A DNA stretch of 64,000 nucleotides from Streptomyces xylophagus (GTDB taxonomy: Bacteria; Actinomycetota; Actinomycetes; Streptomycetales; Streptomycetaceae), in contig NZ_JNWO01000005.1 of NCBI RefSeq assembly GCF_000716435.1, positions 248,001 to 312,000 on the forward strand. Direction: 5' to 3'. Below are positions 41,217 through 49,487 of this stretch, piece by piece. Within the stretch, counting starts at the first letter, position 1, and each line of letters starts with the position of its first letter. Position numbers and translations under genes: made by a program. Below the pieces are notes generated by a model. It searched no databases and had not been told where the DNA came from. It saw nothing but the letters and a program-made list of their open reading frames with translations.

Positions 41217-42131
41217 GGGGGCGGTGTCGAGGTCGGTCATGAGTAGTTCCCCGTTGATCGTGGCGGCCGCGCGGTATCCGGCGGCGGCCGCGTTCACGAC
41301 CTGCTCTCCGAAGCCCATCGCGTTGCCGACCGCCCACACGCCGGGCACGGTCGTCAGACCCGTCGGATCGACCACGGGGTACGCGCCGAACGGGGTCTCC
41401 TGCAGCTCGGCGCCCAGCTTCTCCAGGAGTCCGGTCTGCGGGATCGCGCGGGGCGCCACGAACAGGGCCTCGCGGGGGTGTGCGGTGCCGTCCGCGAGGC
41501 GGACGCTGGTGAGCCGGTCGTCCTCGACGGTCAGCTCGGCGACCTCGCCGGGCACCACGGCGACCCCGGCCGCGGCCAGCCTGCGCAGGTCGTCGTCCGC
41601 CAGCTCGGACTCGGCGACCGTGTGCAGGAACAGGGTCACGTCCCTGGACCACTGCGAGACCATCAACGCCTGGTGCACACTCATCGGCGTCGTCGCGAGC
41701 ACACCGAATGCCTGGTCGCGGACCTCCCAGCCGTGGCAGTACGGGCAGTGGATCACGTCACGCCCGAAGCGCTCGGCGACTCCGGGGACGGTCGGCAGCT
41801 CGTCCTTGAGACCGGTGGCGATCACGAGTCGGCGTGCGTGCACGGTCTCCCCGCCGGCCAGCGTGACCGCGAAGCCACTGGTGATGTCGACCACCCGGTC
41901 CCGGACCAGGTCGACGCCGTAGCGCGCGATCTCCTCGCGGCCGAGCGCCAGGAACTCGGCGGGCGCCATGCCGTCCCGGGTCAGATAGCCCTGCATGTGC
42001 GCGGCGGGCGCGTTGCGCGGCTCGCCCGCGTCGACGACCAGCGTGCGGCGCCGGGACCGGCCCAGGACCAGCGCGGCGGACAGGCCGGCGGCGCCGCCGC
42101 CGATGACGACCACTTCGTATGTGTCGGTCAC
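41214..42131 (-). CDS. Thioredoxin-reductase-like NAD(P)/FAD oxidoreductase
   Basis: 305 residues. FAD-binding GGGAAGLSAALVLGRSRR at the N-terminus, redox pair CPYC in DVIHCPYCHGWEVRDQ, and the C-terminal FAD block GVWAVGNAM. The domain order fits low-molecular-weight thioredoxin reductases, but the active site reads CPYC rather than CATC and the NADPH-binding HRR motif is not apparent, so it is more like the related bacterial disulfide/thiol oxidases or ferredoxin-like TrxR homologues. The GTG at 42131 follows GGAGGTGG. Divergent from an XRE-cupin regulator. Confidence 0.9.
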   Translation of the reverse strand: MTDTYEVVVIGGGAAGLSAALVLGRSRRRTLVVDAGEPRNAPAAHMQGYLTRDGMAPAEFLALGREEIARYGVDLVRDRVVDITSGFAVTLAGGETVHARRLVIATGLKDELPTVPGVAERFGRDVIHCPYCHGWEVRDQAFGVLATTPMSVHQALMVSQWSRDVTLFLHTVAESELADDDLRRLAAAGVAVVPGEVAELTVEDDRLTSVRLADGTAHPREALFVAPRAIPQTGLLEKLGAELQETPFGAYPVVDPTGLTTVPGVWAVGNAMGFGEQVVNAAAAGYRAAATINGELLMTDLDTAP

Positions 42132-42172
42132 GGTGACCACCTCCACTCAGAAGGTCGCCCCGATCCGACCGT

Positions 42173-42202
42173 ATTGACAAACGCGTTTGCTGAAACTGCA
42201 AT
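42173..42202 (+). promoter_or_regulatory. Consensus promoter with embedded palindrome upstream of the XRE-cupin gene
   Basis: A perfect -35 TTGACA (42173-42178) and a -10-like TGCAAT (42197-42202) are 18 nt apart, with the ATG 7 nt beyond, so the transcript is probably leaderless. The perfect 10-bp palindrome AAACGCGTTT (42179-42188) lies between the two elements, a natural repressor site also close to the divergent flavoprotein gene. Confidence 0.6.
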
Positions 42203-42209
42203 AACGGTC

Positions 42210-42791
42210 ATGAGCGACGACACGGACGAGGTCCTGGCGGAGGTCGGCCCGAGGCTCCGGCGCATCCGGAAGGAGCGGGGCGCGACACTCGCCGGACTGT
42301 CGGAGACGACCGGCATCTCGGTGAGCACGCTGTCCCGGCTGGAGTCCGGCCTGCGCAAGCCCAGCCTGGAACTGCTGCTCCCGATCGCGCGTGCCCACCA
42401 GGTGCCGCTGGACGAGCTGGTGGGGACGCCGCCGGTGAGTGATCCCCGGGTCCGGTCCGAGCCGATCCAGCGGCACGGCCGCACCTACTGGCCGCTCACC
42501 CGCCAGCCGGGCGGACTCCAGGCCTTCAAGGTGCTGGTGCCCCAGGGACAGGAGGAACCCGATCCGCGGACCCACGAGGGCTACGAGTGGCTGTACGTGA
42601 TGTCCGGCCGACTCCGACTCGTCCTCGCGGAACACGACGTCGTGCTCGCGACGGGGGAGGCGGTCGAGTTCGACACGAGGGTGCCGCACTGGTTCGGGTC
42701 CACGGGCGAGGGCCCCGCGGAATTCCTGAGCCTGTTCGGCCCGCAGGGGGAGAGGATGCATGTGAGGGCAAGGCCAAAGAGGGGCCAGTGA
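42210..42791 (+). CDS. XRE family regulator with C-terminal cupin domain
   Basis: 193 residues. HTH at about 12-65 (LRRIRKERGATLAGLSETTGISVSTLSRLESGLRKPSLELLLPIA) and cupin sensor at about 105-185 (THEGYEWLYVMSGRLRLVLAEHDVVLATGEAVEFDTRVPHWFGSTG). The cupin motif retains the final His but lacks the usual HxH pair, so metal binding is doubtful; it may bind a small ligand. Divergent from the thioredoxin-reductase-like gene, which is its probable target, with a palindrome in the shared region. Confidence 0.93.
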   Translation: MSDDTDEVLAEVGPRLRRIRKERGATLAGLSETTGISVSTLSRLESGLRKPSLELLLPIARAHQVPLDELVGTPPVSDPRVRSEPIQRHGRTYWPLTRQPGGLQAFKVLVPQGQEEPDPRTHEGYEWLYVMSGRLRLVLAEHDVVLATGEAVEFDTRVPHWFGSTGEGPAEFLSLFGPQGERMHVRARPKRGQ

Positions 42792-42821
42792 AAGACGTCG
42801 GCCACCGGGGCGCCCCTTTTT

Positions 42822-42850
42822 TAGGGGCGCGGGGAACTGCGCGCCCAGCC
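42822..42850 (+). repeat. Dispersed palindromic repeat, type A, copy 6
   Basis: TAGGGGCGCGGGGAACTGCG copy, with GCGCCCAGCC at its end, downstream of the XRE-cupin gene. It is preceded by GGGGCGCCCCTTTTTT (42807-42822), whose GGGGCGCCCC palindrome and T run make a good intrinsic terminator. Confidence 0.8.
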
Positions 42851-42983
42851 CCCACCGGCCCGCGGTGTACGAGACCTGCTCAGCCAGCGGACCGTGACGA
42901 ACGCGACTGTTCCCCGACACGCAAGCGACCGCTTAGTATGCGACCGAGCCCGGATAGACAGAGCAGTCCCGTGGAGGCCCCGC

Positions 42984-43961
42984 ATGCAGGCATGGCAAGT
43001 GCACCAGAACGGCGAGCCGAGTGAGGCGATGCGCCTGGAGGAGGTGCAGCAGCCGACACCCGGTGCGGGCCAGGTTCTGCTGAAGGTACGCGCCGCGAAC
43101 ATCAACTTCCCGGACGTCCTGATGTGCCGAGGCCACTACCAGGTAAAGCCCCCTCTCCCGTTCACCCCCGGCGTCGAGATCTGCGGCGAGACCGAGGACG
43201 GCCGCCGCGTGATCGCCAACCCCGCGCTGCCGTACGGCGGTTTCGCCGAGTACGCCGTCGCGGACGCCGCCGGACTGCTGCCCGCGCCGGAGTCACTGGA
43301 CGACGCGGAGACGGCCGCGCTCCACATCGGTTACCAGACGGGCTGGTTCGGCCTTCACCGGCGCGCCCACCTGGAGGCCGGCGAGACCTTGCTCGTGCAC
43401 GCCGCCGCCGGAGGGGTCGGCAGCGCGGCCGTCCAGCTCGGCAAGGCAGCCGGTGCCACCGTCATCGGTGTCGTCGGCGGTGCCGAAAAGGTGGGCGTTG
43501 CACGGGAGTTGGGCTGCGACGTCGTGATCGACCGGCGTACCGAGGACGTCGTCGCCGCCGTCAAGGAGGCCACCGGCGGGCGCGGTGCCGACGTGATCTA
43601 CGACCCGGTCGGCGGCGACGCCTACACGCAGTCCACGAAGGTCGTCGCCTTCGAGGGCCGGATCGTGGTCGTGGGCTTCGCGAGCGGGACGATCCCCAGC
43701 CCCGGCCTCAACCACGCCCTGGTGAAGAACTACTCGATCCTGGGCCTGCATTGGGGCCTGTACGCCATCAAGAACCCGAAGCTGATCCTGCACTGCCACG
43801 AGCAGCTGACCGAACTGGCCGCACGCGGCGCCATCAAGCCCCTGGTGAGCGAGCGCGTGCCGCTGGCCGGTGCGGCCGCCGCCGTGCAGCGGGTCGGCGA
43901 CGGTGTCACCACCGGCCGGGTCGTCGTCGTACCGTCCTTGGAGAACGGAGCCGCCGCATGA
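42984..43961 (+). CDS. Zinc-independent quinone oxidoreductase / enoyl reductase (MDR family)
   Basis: 325 residues. Medium-chain reductase fold: NINFPDVLMCRGHYQVKPPLPFTPGVEICG at the N-terminal catalytic domain, NADPH-binding VHAAAGGVGSAAVQLGKAAGA, and C-terminal GLHWGLY. Zinc ligands are absent, as in quinone oxidoreductases. The ATG at 42984 has GTGGAGG upstream. It overlaps the first acyl-CoA dehydrogenase gene (ATGA), so it likely reduces or protects an intermediate in the same acyl-CoA pathway. Confidence 0.92.
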   Translation: MQAWQVHQNGEPSEAMRLEEVQQPTPGAGQVLLKVRAANINFPDVLMCRGHYQVKPPLPFTPGVEICGETEDGRRVIANPALPYGGFAEYAVADAAGLLPAPESLDDAETAALHIGYQTGWFGLHRRAHLEAGETLLVHAAAGGVGSAAVQLGKAAGATVIGVVGGAEKVGVARELGCDVVIDRRTEDVVAAVKEATGGRGADVIYDPVGGDAYTQSTKVVAFEGRIVVVGFASGTIPSPGLNHALVKNYSILGLHWGLYAIKNPKLILHCHEQLTELAARGAIKPLVSERVPLAGAAAAVQRVGDGVTTGRVVVVPSLENGAAA

Positions 43962-45187
43962 GCGAAGAAACCACGGAAGAGACGACGCGGGCGACCACGG
44001 AAGCGGCCTCGGCCGCAGCCGAACTGCGCCGCCGCGCCCAGGAGTTGCTGGCCGCGCACCCACCGCTGGAGACCGACCAGCTCGACTTCCTCAAGGCCCG
44101 CTTCGACGCGGGTCTGGCCTGGGTCCACTACCCCGAGGGCCTCGGCGGGCTCGGTGCCCCGCGCGCCCTCCAGGCCGTCGTGGACGCCGAGTTGGAGGCT
44201 GCGGGCGCCCCCGACAACGACCCGCGCCGGATCGGTATCGGCCTCGGCATGGCCGCCCCGACCGTCCTCCGCTTCGGCACCGAGGAGCAGAAGCAGCGCT
44301 TCCTCAGGCCTCTTTGGGTCGGCGAGGAGGTCTGGTGCCAGCTCTTCAGCGAGCCGGGCGCCGGGTCGGACCTGGCCGCGCTAGGTACACGTGCCGTACG
44401 GGAGGGCGAGGACTGGATCGTCAACGGGCAGAAGGTGTGGACGTCCAGCGCCCATCTCGCCCGCTGGGCCATCCTCATCGCGCGCACCGACCCGGACGTG
44501 CCCAAGCACGCGGGCATCACCTACTTCATCTGCGACATGACCGACCCCGGCGTCGAGGTCAGGCCGCTGCGCCAGATCACCGGTGAGGCCGAGTTCAACG
44601 AGGTCTTCCTCACCAACGTCCGTATCCCCGACGCCCACCGCCTCGGCGAGATCGGCGACGGCTGGCGGGTCGCGCAGACCACGCTGATGAACGAGCGCGT
44701 CTCGATCGGCGGCATGCGCATCCCGCGCGAGGGCGGCATGATCGGCCCGATCAGTAAGACCTGGCGCGAGCGTCCGGAGTTGCGCACGCACGACCTCCAC
44801 CAGCGCCTCCTCAAGCTGTGGGTCGAGGCCGAGGTCGCCCGGCTCTCCGGCGAACGGCTGCGCCAGCAGCTCGTGGCCGGCCAGCCCGGCCACGAGGGCT
44901 CCGGCATGAAGCTCGCCTTCGCCCGCCTCAACCAGGAGATCAGCGGCCTGGAGGTCGAACTCCGGGGCGAGGAAGGCCTGTTGTACGACGACTGGACCAT
45001 GCGCCGCCCGGAACTCGTGGACTTCACCGGCCGCGACGCCGGCTACCGCTACCTCCGTTCCAAGGGCAACAGCATCGAGGGCGGGACCAGCGAGGTCCTG
45101 CTGAACATCGTCGCCGAGCGCGTCCTGGGCCTCCCGGCCGAGCCGCGCACCGACAAGGACGTCGCCTGGAAGGACCTGGCCCGATGA
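43958..45187 (+). CDS. Acyl-CoA dehydrogenase family protein, large partner
   Basis: 409 residues. FAD/substrate blocks QLFSEPGAGSDLAAL and QKVWTSSAHLARWAI; C-terminus SIEGGTSEVLLNIVAERVLGLP. Belongs to the FadE-like clade whose members assemble as heterotetramers with a neighbouring smaller homologue (as in steroid side-chain degradation in actinobacteria). Overlaps the upstream oxidoreductase and the downstream partner by ATGA, implying matched synthesis of both chains. A long in-frame upstream reading overlaps the oxidoreductase gene and is rejected. Confidence 0.93.
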   Translation: MSEETTEETTRATTEAASAAAELRRRAQELLAAHPPLETDQLDFLKARFDAGLAWVHYPEGLGGLGAPRALQAVVDAELEAAGAPDNDPRRIGIGLGMAAPTVLRFGTEEQKQRFLRPLWVGEEVWCQLFSEPGAGSDLAALGTRAVREGEDWIVNGQKVWTSSAHLARWAILIARTDPDVPKHAGITYFICDMTDPGVEVRPLRQITGEAEFNEVFLTNVRIPDAHRLGEIGDGWRVAQTTLMNERVSIGGMRIPREGGMIGPISKTWRERPELRTHDLHQRLLKLWVEAEVARLSGERLRQQLVAGQPGHEGSGMKLAFARLNQEISGLEVELRGEEGLLYDDWTMRRPELVDFTGRDAGYRYLRSKGNSIEGGTSEVLLNIVAERVLGLPAEPRTDKDVAWKDLAR

Positions 45188-46257
45188 CCGACCTGCTCTA
45201 CTCGGAGGAGGAAGAGGCGCTGCGCGCCGTCGTCCGGGACCTGCTCACCGACCACTGCGACGCGGCGAGCGTCATCGCCCGCACCGAGTCGGACGCCCCG
45301 CACGACCTGTCCCTGTGGAAGTCCCTCGCCGAGGGCATCGGCCTCGCCGGCCTCCTGGTGCCCGAGGCGCAGGGCGGCCAGGGCGCCACCCACCGCGAAG
45401 TCGCCGTCGTACTGGAGGAGTTGGGCCGCGCCGTGGCCCCCGTCCCGTACCTCACGAGCGCGGTCGTCGCCACCGAGGCACTCCTCGCGTGCGACGCGGA
45501 CGACCTCCTCGCCGAACTGGCCTCCGGCCGGCGGATCGGCGTCCTCGCCGTCTCCCTGAGCGTCGCCCCGGGCGGCTCCTACAAGGCCGTACGGCATGAA
45601 AACGGCTCCCTGCACGGGGAGTTGACCGGGATCGCGGACGCGGCCGCCGCCGATGTGCTGCTGGTGCCGGGCGAGGACGGCGGGCTGTATGCCGTCGACG
45701 CGGGTGCCGTGTCCGTCGTACCGCAGGTGTCCCTGGACCTGACCCGGCCGCTCGCGACGGTTGTCCTCGACGGGGCGTCCGCGCGCCGGATCGGTGACGC
45801 CGAGCCCGCCGTACGACGCGCCCTGCGGGCCGGTGCCGGGCTGCTCGCGTCCGAGCAACTCGGGGTCGCGGACTGGACGTTGACCGAGACGGTCCGGTAC
45901 CTGAAGGAGCGGAAGCAGTTCAACCGGCCCGTCGGCGGGTTCCAGGCGCTCAAGCACCGGCTCGCGCAGCTGTGGCTGGAGGTCGTCAGCCTGCGGGCCG
46001 CCGCGCGCAACGCGGCCGACGCCCTCGCGACCGGCGAGGACACCGACGTGGCGGTGGCCGTCGCGCAGGCATACGCGGCGTCCGTCGCCGTCCACGCGGC
46101 CGAGGAGGCCGTCCAGTTGCACGGCGGCATCGGCATGACGTGGGAGCACCCCGCCCACCTCTACCTGAAGCGGGCCAAGGCCGACTCGATCGCCTACGGC
46201 ACGGCGGGCGCCCACCGTGAGGCACTGGCCGAACTGGTCGACCTGCAAGCCCTCTGA
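45184..46257 (+). CDS. Acyl-CoA dehydrogenase family protein, small partner
   Basis: 357 residues. Shorter and more diverged than its partner: the FAD-domain SEPxAGSD block is missing and replaced by SLSVAPGGSYKAV, while the C-terminal RYLKERKQFNRPVGGFQALKHRLAQLW and LHGGIGMTWEHPAHLYLKRA (with the likely catalytic Glu) are kept. This pattern fits the alpha2beta2 acyl-CoA dehydrogenases in which each chain supplies part of the active site. Its ATG overlaps the partner's stop. A hairpin terminator follows. Confidence 0.92.
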   Translation: MTDLLYSEEEEALRAVVRDLLTDHCDAASVIARTESDAPHDLSLWKSLAEGIGLAGLLVPEAQGGQGATHREVAVVLEELGRAVAPVPYLTSAVVATEALLACDADDLLAELASGRRIGVLAVSLSVAPGGSYKAVRHENGSLHGELTGIADAAAADVLLVPGEDGGLYAVDAGAVSVVPQVSLDLTRPLATVVLDGASARRIGDAEPAVRRALRAGAGLLASEQLGVADWTLTETVRYLKERKQFNRPVGGFQALKHRLAQLWLEVVSLRAAARNAADALATGEDTDVAVAVAQAYAASVAVHAAEEAVQLHGGIGMTWEHPAHLYLKRAKADSIAYGTAGAHREALAELVDLQAL

Positions 46258-46281
46258 GCGTCGGCAGGTGAAGCCTGCGGG

Positions 46282-46309
46282 AAGCCCGTCCCACCTGGGG
46301 CGGGCTTTT
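46282..46309 (+). terminator. Intrinsic terminator after the acyl-CoA dehydrogenase operon
   Basis: AAGCCCGTCCC pairs with GGGGCGGGCTT (one G-T pair) across a 4-nt loop and is followed by TTC, 25 nt past the stop. Confidence 0.85.
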
Positions 46310-46439
46310 CCGTGCGCCCCCGCCGAAGGAGTGAACAAGCGAGGGCAGTCCGGCCAACTCCTGGCATGTACAGGTTCATTGGAGTCCCGACGGCCTCATA
46401 CTCCCTGTGGTTCGAACCCGCCCCACAGGGAGGAACACC

Positions 46440-47303
46440 ATGGCCCTCATCACCCGTCGCAGAGCCCTCACCGCGCTCGGCACCACGCTCGCGGCAGTAC
46501 TCGCCCCGCCCGCCGGCAGCGCGTTCGCCGGCGAACAAGGGCACCGCCCACGGCCGTTGTGGCGCGCCCACGCCCACAACGACTACGAGCATCCCCGCCC
46601 GCTCTTCGACGCCCTGGACCACCGCTTCGGCAGCGTCGAGGCCGACATCTTCCTCGTCGGCGACCAACTCCTCATCGGCCACGACGCCTCCGAACTCGAT
46701 CCGAGCCGCACCCTCGAATCCCTCTACCTCGACCCGCTCGCCGCCCTCGTGAAGGCCAACCACGGCTCGGTGTACCGGGGTTGGCACAAGCCGCTCCAGC
46801 TCCTGATCGACATCAAGACCGAGGGCTCCTCGACCTACCTCGAACTCGACCGCCATCTCCTGCGCTACAAGCACCTGTTCACGACCTACGCCCACGGACG
46901 CGTCCACGCTGGCGCGGTCACCAACGTGATCTCCGGCGACCGCGCGGCTCGTATCCCGATGGAGGCGCAGACCGTGCGCCGCGCCTTCTACGACGGCCGG
47001 CTCACCGACCTCGGCAGCCCGGCGCCCGCCTCCTTCATCTCGCTCATCAGCGACAACTGGGCGCTCAACTTCACCTGGCTCGGCGACGGCGCCTTCCCCG
47101 ACGCCGAGCGGCAGAAGCTGCGCGGCATCGTCCGACAGGCACACGCGGCCGGGCAGACCGTGCGGTTCTGGAACACCCCGGACCTGGCGGGCCCGGCCCG
47201 GGACGCGCTGTGGGGCGAACTGTTCGCCGCCGGTGTGGACTTCCTCAACACCGACGACCTCGCCGGCCTGGAAGCGTTCCTGGACGCCCGCCGCACGGCG
47301 TGA
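46440..47303 (+). CDS. Secreted PI-PLC/GDPD-fold phosphodiesterase-like protein
   Basis: 287 residues. A twin-arginine signal (ITRRRALTALGTTLAAVLAPPAGSAFA) directs export through Tat. The body starts RAHAHNDYEHPRPLFDAL and continues FGSVEADIFLVGDQLLIGHD, the metal/phosphate-binding strand pattern of TIM-barrel phosphodiesterases (related to yeast AIM6 and bacterial PLC-like proteins); LLIDIKTEG supplies further acidic ligands. Substrate unknown. ATG at 46440 follows AGGGAGG. The tandem 15-bp repeat begins at its stop codon. Confidence 0.85.
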   Translation: MALITRRRALTALGTTLAAVLAPPAGSAFAGEQGHRPRPLWRAHAHNDYEHPRPLFDALDHRFGSVEADIFLVGDQLLIGHDASELDPSRTLESLYLDPLAALVKANHGSVYRGWHKPLQLLIDIKTEGSSTYLELDRHLLRYKHLFTTYAHGRVHAGAVTNVISGDRAARIPMEAQTVRRAFYDGRLTDLGSPAPASFISLISDNWALNFTWLGDGAFPDAERQKLRGIVRQAHAAGQTVRFWNTPDLAGPARDALWGELFAAGVDFLNTDDLAGLEAFLDARRTA

Positions 47304-47357
47304 CACCACATGTGGTCACACGACATGTGGTCACTCGACATGGCGTGACACCACACG
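47298..47357 (+). repeat. 15-bp tandem repeat ending in ACATG, four units
   Basis: Four consecutive 15-nt units: GCGTGACACCACATG, TGGTCACACGACATG, TGGTCACTCGACATG and GCGTGACACCACACG. The first contains the TGA stop of the preceding gene. ACCACATGTGGT (47305-47316) is also a 12-bp palindrome. Same period, same unit-final ATG and same position at a stop codon as the repeat at 20988-21077. Confidence 0.8.
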
Positions 47358-47458
47358 TTCGGGGGACACGTCAGTAGCCCAGACGAACCCTCCGCTACGC
47401 CACACTTGCGGCCGAACGCCGTGAATCAGACATGGCGGCGTGGCGGAGGAGGGTGACG

Positions 47459-47653
47459 ATGGCCATTTCCATCTCTGTGGTGCTGCTGCTGTTGATCCTT
47501 GCGGTGATCTTCATGCGCAGCGGTGGGCTGAAGGTCTCCCATGCGCTGGTCTGCGCACTGCTCGGGTTCTTCATGGCGAGCACCAGCATGGCGCCCACGA
47601 TCCACAGTGGCCTCACGGCCACCGCGGATCTGGTGAGCGGTCTGCATCCGTGA
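47459..47653 (+). CDS. 64-residue membrane protein of a type common in actinomycetes
   Basis: MAISISVVLLLLILAVIFMRSGGLKVSHALVCALLGFFMASTSMAP... : two hydrophobic segments separated by a short RSGGLKVSHA turn, then a hydrophilic end. Similar small proteins are common in Streptomyces chromosomes and integrative elements; function unknown. The ATG at 47459 follows GGAGGAGGGTG. It ends 3 nt before the convergent secreted glycosidase gene. Confidence 0.75.
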   Translation: MAISISVVLLLLILAVIFMRSGGLKVSHALVCALLGFFMASTSMAPTIHSGLTATADLVSGLHP

Positions 47654-47655
47654 GA

Positions 47656-48960
47656 TCAGCCGGTTGAGAAGACCCCGACACCGTTCGGTACGGGCCGTTC
47701 GGCGCCGCCGCTGGGGTGGTTCCGTACCGTGACGGCGCTCGCGCCGGACGCGCGGGCGACCAGGGTCGTCGAGCCGCCGCCGTCCAGGCTGAAGGCGTCG
47801 ACCGAGCCCAGTTTCCGCATCTGGGTGGCGACTTCGGCGATCGTCAGGCCGCTGCGGTACGCGACCGCGCCGTCCGTCGCGAACAGCAGCAGACGATGGC
47901 CGCTGTCGGCGATCCCCACTGCGGTGCGTACGGCCGAGGCCGTGTTGTCGAGACCGGCCAGCGGCTGACCGCTCCGCAGGACCGGGTAGCCGCCGAGCGC
48001 GAAGCGGTACGGAACCCCGGACCGCGACGCCACCAGCCGGTGCTGCACTCGCACCCGTTCGCCCTTGAACAGCTTCCGCAGCCGCTGGGCACCCGCCTCA
48101 CGGCCGACGAGCACGGTGGTGCCGGCGGCGATGGCACCGCTGCCGGGAGTGTTGGTGGACGACACGACCCGGCCGCCGCGAATGGTTACTTCATAGGTGT
48201 CGGTACTACAGGCGGCGGCCCGGTTCGTGTCCGTGCCACATGTGGCACGCACCCGGGAGACGCTGCCCCACTGTGTGGTGAACGCACCGATGGAGTTCTC
48301 CGGCAGCGCGTACTGATTGAACCCGCCGAGTGCCAGCCGCCCCTGTGGGGTGCGGATCGTCCCGCTGAGGGTGAGGCTGTCCAGCCGGGCCACCCGGTCG
48401 ACACCCACGCCGAGCACGTTCCGTGTGTTCGTACCGGGTGGCAGTGCGGGCCCGAAGCGCTGGCCGTCCGGCACCGCGCCCTTGAGTGCCACACCGGACG
48501 CGATCGCCGGTCCGTCGGTGGAGCCGGTGGCCGCGACGCCCGGGTGCTGGGTCTCGGTGATGTTGAAGAAGTCACCGTTGACACCCGCGACGGCGCCCAC
48601 CGAGTCGGCCAGTTCGGAGACGGGCTCCCGGGCCGCCACCTTGCCCGGGTACAGCAGGTTGACGCGCACATGGGTGTTGCGCAGGTCGACGACCACCACA
48701 TGGGCGTGGGTCACCCCCCTGGCCGCCGAGATGTCGAACTGCTGGTAGGTGACACCCGGCGCGAGCCGGGTGACGCCCGGCACGGCACCGGCCGGTGCCG
48801 CCCCCACCAGGGCCGCACCGGCCAGCGCGCCGAATGCCGTGAGAGACGCGAGTACCGATCTACCCGCTCCCCAATGCTCCGTTCTCCTGAAAAGCTCTGC
48901 TCTTCTGGAACTCTCTGCTCTGAAACGGTCTGCTCTGGAACGCTTTTGACGGTGCGTCAC
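47656..48960 (-). CDS. Secreted phosphodiester glycosidase (NAGPA domain) protein
   Basis: 434 residues. The N-terminus is long and Arg-rich (about 33 residues) before a hydrophobic export segment (SVLASLTAFGALAGAALVGAAPAGA). The NAGPA-type domain shows VAGVNGDFFNITETQHPGVAATG near the centre and the C-terminal AFSLDGGGSTTLVAR signature. In animals this domain removes GlcNAc from GlcNAc-1-P-mannose; bacterial homologues probably act on wall or capsule phosphodiester sugars. GTG at 48960 follows AGGGGG; the Arg-rich lead (RADRFRAESSRRAELFRRTE) comes from a short imperfect DNA repeat, so a later start is possible. Confidence 0.85.
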   Translation of the reverse strand: MTHRQKRSRADRFRAESSRRAELFRRTEHWGAGRSVLASLTAFGALAGAALVGAAPAGAVPGVTRLAPGVTYQQFDISAARGVTHAHVVVVDLRNTHVRVNLLYPGKVAAREPVSELADSVGAVAGVNGDFFNITETQHPGVAATGSTDGPAIASGVALKGAVPDGQRFGPALPPGTNTRNVLGVGVDRVARLDSLTLSGTIRTPQGRLALGGFNQYALPENSIGAFTTQWGSVSRVRATCGTDTNRAAACSTDTYEVTIRGGRVVSSTNTPGSGAIAAGTTVLVGREAGAQRLRKLFKGERVRVQHRLVASRSGVPYRFALGGYPVLRSGQPLAGLDNTASAVRTAVGIADSGHRLLLFATDGAVAYRSGLTIAEVATQMRKLGSVDAFSLDGGGSTTLVARASGASAVTVRNHPSGGAERPVPNGVGVFSTG

Positions 48961-49035
48961 AGTGCCCCCTGATGTCTCGTCAACTCTCCCAGGACTCAGG
49001 GGCAGTGCACCAGATGGCGATGACGGGCGGGGCTC

Positions 49036-49395
49036 CTAGGCGCCGACTACACGGGAACGGGTGAGAAAACGCACCCCCTCGGGTGCTTCCAGCGAGAAAC
49101 CGCTGCCGCGACCCGCTACGACGTCCACGATCAGGCGCGTGTGACTCCACACCTCGTTCTGGCTGCGCGATATCCAGAACGTCACGGGCTCCGGCACGCC
49201 CTCGACCTCCAGTTCGGCGAGCAGCACGTCCGAGCCGCCGGTGCGGAACTCGCCCGCCAGGTAGCACATGGGGGCACTGCCGTCGCAGCAGCCGCCGGAC
49301 TGATGGAACATCAGCGGGCCGTGCTGGGCGTGCAGTTGACGCAGCAGGTCGGCCGCGGCGGGGGTGAGTTCGACGCGCGGGGTGTTCTCGTCCAT
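49036..49395 (-). CDS. DUF779-family protein
   Basis: 119 residues. Begins MDENTPRVELTPAAADLLRQLHAQHGPLMFHQSGGCCDGSAPMCY, where a GGCCDGSxPMC Cys cluster (three Cys) is the family signature, and continues with VTFWISRSQNEVWSHTRLIVDVV. Members usually sit next to acetaldehyde or aldehyde dehydrogenase genes and may bind metal through the Cys cluster; no such gene is adjacent here. Function unknown. The ATG at 49395 has only a weak SD. Confidence 0.88.
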   Translation of the reverse strand: MDENTPRVELTPAAADLLRQLHAQHGPLMFHQSGGCCDGSAPMCYLAGEFRTGGSDVLLAELEVEGVPEPVTFWISRSQNEVWSHTRLIVDVVAGRGSGFSLEAPEGVRFLTRSRVVGA

Positions 49396-49487
49396 GTCAG
49401 CCGTCCCGAGGAAGCCGGATGAGGGTGACCATCGCAGCACACACAAGGTTGCGAGAGGGTTGCGCAGCTGTCCGCTGTCCGGCTCGC

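Noticed and set aside
48880..48960. Direct repeats of GCTCTGGAAC type at the start of the glycosidase gene as a regulatory array
   Set aside because: They lie inside the predicted N-terminal coding region and more simply explain the Arg-rich repetitive leader; spacing is irregular.
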